DNA of 64,000 nt from Rhizoctonia solani (Eukaryota; Basidiomycota; Agaricomycetes; Cantharellales; Ceratobasidiaceae): contig NC_057377.1 of the NCBI RefSeq assembly GCF_016906535.1, positions 1,674,001-1,738,000 on the forward strand, in the 5' to 3' direction. A program made the translations under genes and the position numbers. A model generated the notes under the pieces. The model searched no databases. It was not told where the DNA came from and saw only the letters and a list, made by a program, of their open reading frames with translations. Of this stretch, positions 60,016 through 64,000 are shown piece after piece; the stretch's first letter is position 1, and each line of letters begins with the position of its first letter.

Positions 60016-62139
60016 GTCTTTTATTCTGTGGCTTTTCTTCGTCTCACATTGAAAGCATGTTCAACGTTTGGAATGGCCGTAGATCTGATACTCGAGCGTA
60101 TGTTGTATGTATTTATCATTAGCATCAATTCAATCATCTATTGTACAAACATTCCAGCCCGTAACACTTTCTCTTGCCTGGCGTAATTTGCACCTGGAAG
60201 GGTTTGCAAAAGTGAGACAAACCAACACTCAATCACCGTGTCAAACCTGCCTATTGATCTCGCTCTATGTGCACCAACTACGAGATTCAATTCCAAGGAG
60301 AACACGTTATACCACACGTCTTCACGATAAGCGTATAACTGTCCAGGTCAAAGCATGGTGAAGCATATAGTCCTATACCGAAAATGTACCTCGTTTGGAG
60401 AAGGCGCTGTCCTTCAAATTCACGTCCACATATAATATTTTTGTGTTAGGAATAACAAGAGAGAAAGCGTCCGAATATGCGTCAGCGAGGTAGAGTGACC
60501 TCATTAAACTTACACAGTATCGCGCCATATGTAGACGAGCAACTAAAGTTCGAGTAACTTACTTGAAAATGGCCAATTTCAGTAGGCTTTGAAATACTAG
60601 TGAACTAGTCAGCGGGTATGATTTAGCATAATCGTTAAAAATGATTATGACTCATGTCGCCTCTTGCCCCACATTTCACGGAAAGGCACGTACGGTTTTC
60701 GTCTTTCCAGCGTCTTGTCCTCCCAAACGATCAGATGTATGCTTGTACATTCGTGTTCATACTGATATGGATTTTCGGAGGTGACCCTGCGTTGTGTATA
60801 ACTAGTTCACCGATACGTCTAGATCTCCGGTATCATTTTATTTCTCATCACACGTGTCCTTCATTCAAGCTAATGCACTCACCCCATATCCGCAAATTTA
60901 TCCTGATGCCAACTGGGTCTGTATATACTTCAACAAAGTGAGACTGAAAGCATGATTGAGATTGCGTACAGACTCAGTTTCATTACTCATCTTTTGGTAT
61001 ACCATTCGGTCACCTCCGCCAGAGCGGCCTTGATATCTAGTTGACTACAAACACATAACCGGTCCTACATATGAACCAGGGAACACCTTGGTAAGACTCT
61101 ATGCCCACATAGCATCGTCATAGGGTACTCTCGAGCATTACTGAGAACTCCATAGCAGCCCTAGGCTTATGCGTGCTTCGGCAACTCAGATCTCTGCTAG
61201 GCGGAATTAATCCTGTTCTGCCAGTGGCCGAAGCATCAAACAAAGTATGATCGAGGGACCGAGACTGCTGATCGGGAGTGGACCTCCGCAGGTGGCTGTG
61301 AGTGTGAAATACTGAGTCAAGAGTGAATGACTGCGAGGGTACAGTATGGTATTTGGCCAACGTCATTCACGCTCGCCTTTTGGGTGTGTGTCTATCGAAT
61401 CCTGGCTCGTCGGAGTGATTTGACCTGTTTTACGACCAGAGTTTGCTATGCGACCAGTCTCCGGGCTCATCGACGGATGAGACCTTACCAAACAGCTTTC
61501 GTATCTCGATCTCCATAATGATCGTTCTATCATATAGCCAGTCAGTCAATTGGAGGCGTCAAGCAACTCGTACCAAGTTTAGGCATGCTGGAGGCCAAGC
61601 TCCCGTCCATGTTTGATTCTATGCCTTGCCGAATCGGATAGCCTACCAGAACACAGTCTCGGAATAAGTACCCAAGTTGAGCTTAACCTTGACTGAAATT
61701 CGTGGAAGCGACGTGATACACTTGTGGAAACTTGGAAGCGCGCTCACGTAAAGACTCCTGCCTTCGTCTGTTACAGTTTTCGACCTGCAGATCAGGGTCC
61801 GTCGATCGCAAATAACCACTCTCGATCGGCACTTTTTGCTCAACATACTGCGTTTATACCACACCCACACTGTTTCTCCGATTCTCGGACAGCGGTTGAT
61901 AGTGCGAGGACCATTGACCGGGGACCACCGAAAACTTGGGTTTGTATGTCATTCTCCTGCCGAGTATGTGGGTGCGTGCGATTGGTACCGACAGGATTAG
62001 TCATGTAAGTGATCGACATGCCGGCTTTCATTTCGACTTGGTCGATCCTGTACCTTGTACTCGGTGCTATGACCCACCATGGGTCAGATGTGCGTGGCGT
62101 GGGCGTTGGAAGGACGACTCGGCTGGGTCAGCGACTCGC
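60016..62139 (+). repeat. Intergenic repeat, copy 3, cut by a retrotransposon
   Basis: Third copy of the D-E/F-G spacer. It follows the others up to GGTCAGCGACTCGC at 62,139, where the copy upstream of E continues GTTTCTGCTCG but this one switches to the LTR. By analogy another E/G-type gene may lie beyond the element. Confidence 0.85.
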
Positions 62140-62446
62140 TGTAAGGAATACCAGATATTCGTATATTTACTCTACTATACGCGAATCCCTTACATAATCG
62201 AGTCGGCTATGCTCACCCGACTTACCACCTCGGCCCACCTTCGCCTTCTTTATTGTTTGTATCTGATTTCTAACTATATACTCTCGTTTGGTTTATTCCG
62301 CTTACTCATGTACGAACCCCGTTGACCTTATAAGGTCCCGGGGGGGATCTTCTGATAACTGTCATTACTTTCAACCACAACAATCGAGTGTTTTACGGAT
62401 TGTCATTACCTCGGCGACACGGTCGCCATCGACGTTCGTATTTACA
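62140..62446 (+). mobile_element. 5' LTR of an LTR retrotransposon
   Basis: The left end is fixed by comparison with the uninterrupted spacer before gene E. The LTR starts TGTAAGGAATACC and ends GTATTTACA, giving TGTAA/TTACA inverted tips over 307 bp. An internal TATAAG in CCTTATAAGG at about 62,325 fits an LTR promoter. The right limit is inferred from the tip sequence, as the 3' LTR is outside the window. Confidence 0.72.
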
Positions 62447-62630
62447 GTAGTGGACGATAAGTGAAACCTTACATTTTTTGACATACTAATTACAACACTC
62501 GTATCGAGTTTATACTCGACGAACTTCGAACGACAGAGTGACGGGTTGGCCTCCGTTGCACTGTCCCATTTTACTTTATTTTAAATCTCTTCAATTGCTG
62601 ATCGATCACAGAGAATAGTACGTACTGAAC
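62447..62630 (+). other. Retrotransposon leader with possible primer-binding site
   Basis: 184-bp leader between the LTR and the first ORF. TGGACGATAAGTGAAACC, starting 4 bp after the LTR, begins with TGG as a tRNA primer-binding site would. I could not match it to a tRNA. Confidence 0.4.
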
Positions 62631-64000
62631 ATGAGCAGGAGGTTGCGCAGCGGACGCAACTACGACGCATCCAAGGTTCCTACCGCCCCCAAGAGGCGGG
62701 CCGATAAGCGCATGGCTCCGAAAGCAGCCAACCGCGTGGAACCCAAGACGTCGAACAAGACCACTGATGAGCAAGCGATTGTACCAGCAGGAAGAGTACA
62801 GCTCACCTTTGGCACCATGCCCCAGGGCGCAAGAGAGCCAGGCGAGCGCATGGTAGTGCTGGGTGTTGGGAAGCGCCAGGGAATAGCCTTCGCCGACACC
62901 GAGGGAGTCAAGTTATCTCCCTCGGCCTATATGGCCCTCACGCAACGAGCCCCACCTATCCGGAAGGTGTTGAGCTGGCCGTTGCCGATTAACGAGGCCC
63001 GCCGAGAAGCGGATGCCCCCATGAACAGGGAAGCGACCTCAGAACGGAGCGTCGAACTCGTCGAGCGAGCGTCGGTCGAGCGGACAAGCGCTCCCGCATA
63101 TGCTGACGACCAGCGAACAACTTCGGAAGTCCCTACGACCCCCAACATGGGTGCGGAAAGTAGGAGGGAATCGGACGACGAGATATTCGTAACGGCTAGG
63201 ACGAGTCGTGTACTAAATGAGAGCATCGTCCTGGATGATGACGGCAAACCCGTGTTAGCGCAATACATAGTCAATGATGAGAGGGAAAGCGAGACACCTT
63301 CCAAGAATAGTAAGCGCAAGCGTACCCGCCGTAAGTCTAAGGGTAAAGGCAAGGAAAAGGAGCTGGATATCAGTGTCAGCACCGAATCCAAGTCCACGGC
63401 TAATCATGAGGGCCTCACCTGGGACGAAGAGGTACGCCGAGCCAATGGCGACGACGGGGGTCCAGGCGATGTTGAGGAACTACCAGACGTTAGCGACTGG
63501 ATTAATCCTAACTGGTCACGATCGGATTACATACCCACGAGTGAAGGAGATTGTACCAAAGCTGAAAGCGGAAACGGAAGCGTTGAAGTAAACGCGCTGA
63601 TATACAAGCTGGCTGACGAGTACGCATTTGATGATGAGGAGTATGCATCAGTACTCCGGAACCTGAGGAGCTCCGAAAGGTCAGAAAGTACTCACAGTCA
63701 GACGAGGGAGGCTGGCCCATCGAGACAACCGCGCGTTACAATCAAGGAAGTCGATAGCGGGTCAGAAGACACAACAACAAGTCGCACCAGGTCACACAAG
63801 AGTAAGGGAAAGGCAAAGGCAAAGGCTAAGGGCAAGAAGAGGAAACGTCCTAGCCTGGGAGCCGCATTGGATGACCTGGAAGGGACGCGGGAGCATCACA
63901 TACGACAAACAGACCCCCAAAGCACGCCAAACGCATACAGGGGCGGGGGATACCTGGAGGGTATCATAGAATCAACCCTGGCCAGGAAGTCTAGTAAGAC
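62631..64000 (+). CDS. Gag-like ORF of the LTR retrotransposon (runs off the window)
   Basis: Open from ATG 62,631 to the last base without a stop: 456 complete codons. The N-terminus is basic (MSRRLRSGRNYDASK). The middle is rich in Asp, Glu and Arg, with DWINPNWSRSDYIP at about 287-300. Two strongly basic Lys/Arg tracts lie near residues 228-245 (KRKRTRRKSKGKGK) and 390-406 (KGKAKAKAKGKKRKR). The protein is hydrophilic with no membrane segment. Position directly after an LTR and leader makes it the Gag precursor, or the Gag part of a Gag-Pol frame. I see no zinc knuckle or protease motif in the visible part, so assignment to Gag rests on context. A host gene captured downstream of a solo LTR is the alternative. 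Confidence 0.62.
   Translation, partial: MSRRLRSGRNYDASKVPTAPKRRADKRMAPKAANRVEPKTSNKTTDEQAIVPAGRVQLTFGTMPQGAREPGERMVVLGVGKRQGIAFADTEGVKLSPSAYMALTQRAPPIRKVLSWPLPINEARREADAPMNREATSERSVELVERASVERTSAPAYADDQRTTSEVPTTPNMGAESRRESDDEIFVTARTSRVLNESIVLDDDGKPVLAQYIVNDERESETPSKNSKRKRTRRKSKGKGKEKELDISVSTESKSTANHEGLTWDEEVRRANGDDGGPGDVEELPDVSDWINPNWSRSDYIPTSEGDCTKAESGNGSVEVNALIYKLADEYAFDDEEYASVLRNLRSSERSESTHSQTREAGPSRQPRVTIKEVDSGSEDTTTSRTRSHKSKGKAKAKAKGKKRKRPSLGAALDDLEGTREHHIRQTDPQSTPNAYRGGGYLEGIIESTLARKSSK

Overview
The window is nuclear DNA of a filamentous basidiomycete. Short GT-AG introns of about 45-65 nt, the gene families present and the style of the NACHT-WD40 proteins fit Agaricomycetes. A Rhizoctonia/Ceratobasidium-type genome is my best guess, but it is not proven. 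There is no prokaryotic-style operon, tRNA, rRNA or CRISPR.

Left third (1-13,175): ordinary intron-rich genes that show only as fragments in single frames. These are candidate exons of an unidentified gene (- strand, about 690-1,680), a four-exon VOC/glyoxalase-fold protein (- strand, 2,311-2,979), two tandem eight-exon DUF2306-like membrane proteins (3,854-5,418 and 6,568-8,145), a secretory-pathway single-pass membrane protein with a Cys-rich ectodomain (8,510-9,983) and a secreted tyrosinase (11,018-12,463).

Right two thirds (13,176-60,015): seven NACHT-WD40 NLR-like (STAND) genes plus one pseudogene, all on the + strand: A 13,176, B 18,434, C 25,612, psi 32,000, D 35,094, E 42,827, F about 48,692 (5'-truncated) and G 55,529. 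Each intact gene has six exons: a variable Ser/Pro/Thr-rich N-terminus, a helical domain spread over four exons, a NACHT exon, and a WD40 exon with a conserved C-terminal domain. Two NACHT subfamilies alternate (C,psi / D,E / F,G), so the locus grew by duplication of a two-gene unit. The WD40 halves of B-G are nearly identical regardless of NACHT subfamily. Exceptions are a few residues per blade, which differ in almost every paralogue. This resembles the surface diversity known from HET-E/HET-D allorecognition NLRs, but here the repeat number is fixed. Five copies share a CCACGTGGTC box 329-331 bp upstream of TATAAA.

The cluster carries transposon marks: a CACTA-like 220-bp MITE upstream of C that is absent upstream of D, a 159-bp indel between D and E, and an LTR retrotransposon. 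The retroelement's 5' LTR (62,140-62,446) interrupts a further copy of the intergenic repeat, and its gag-like ORF (from 62,631) runs off the window end.

Intron boundaries were placed by eye from frame continuity and paralogue comparison. No alignment, expression or database search was run.
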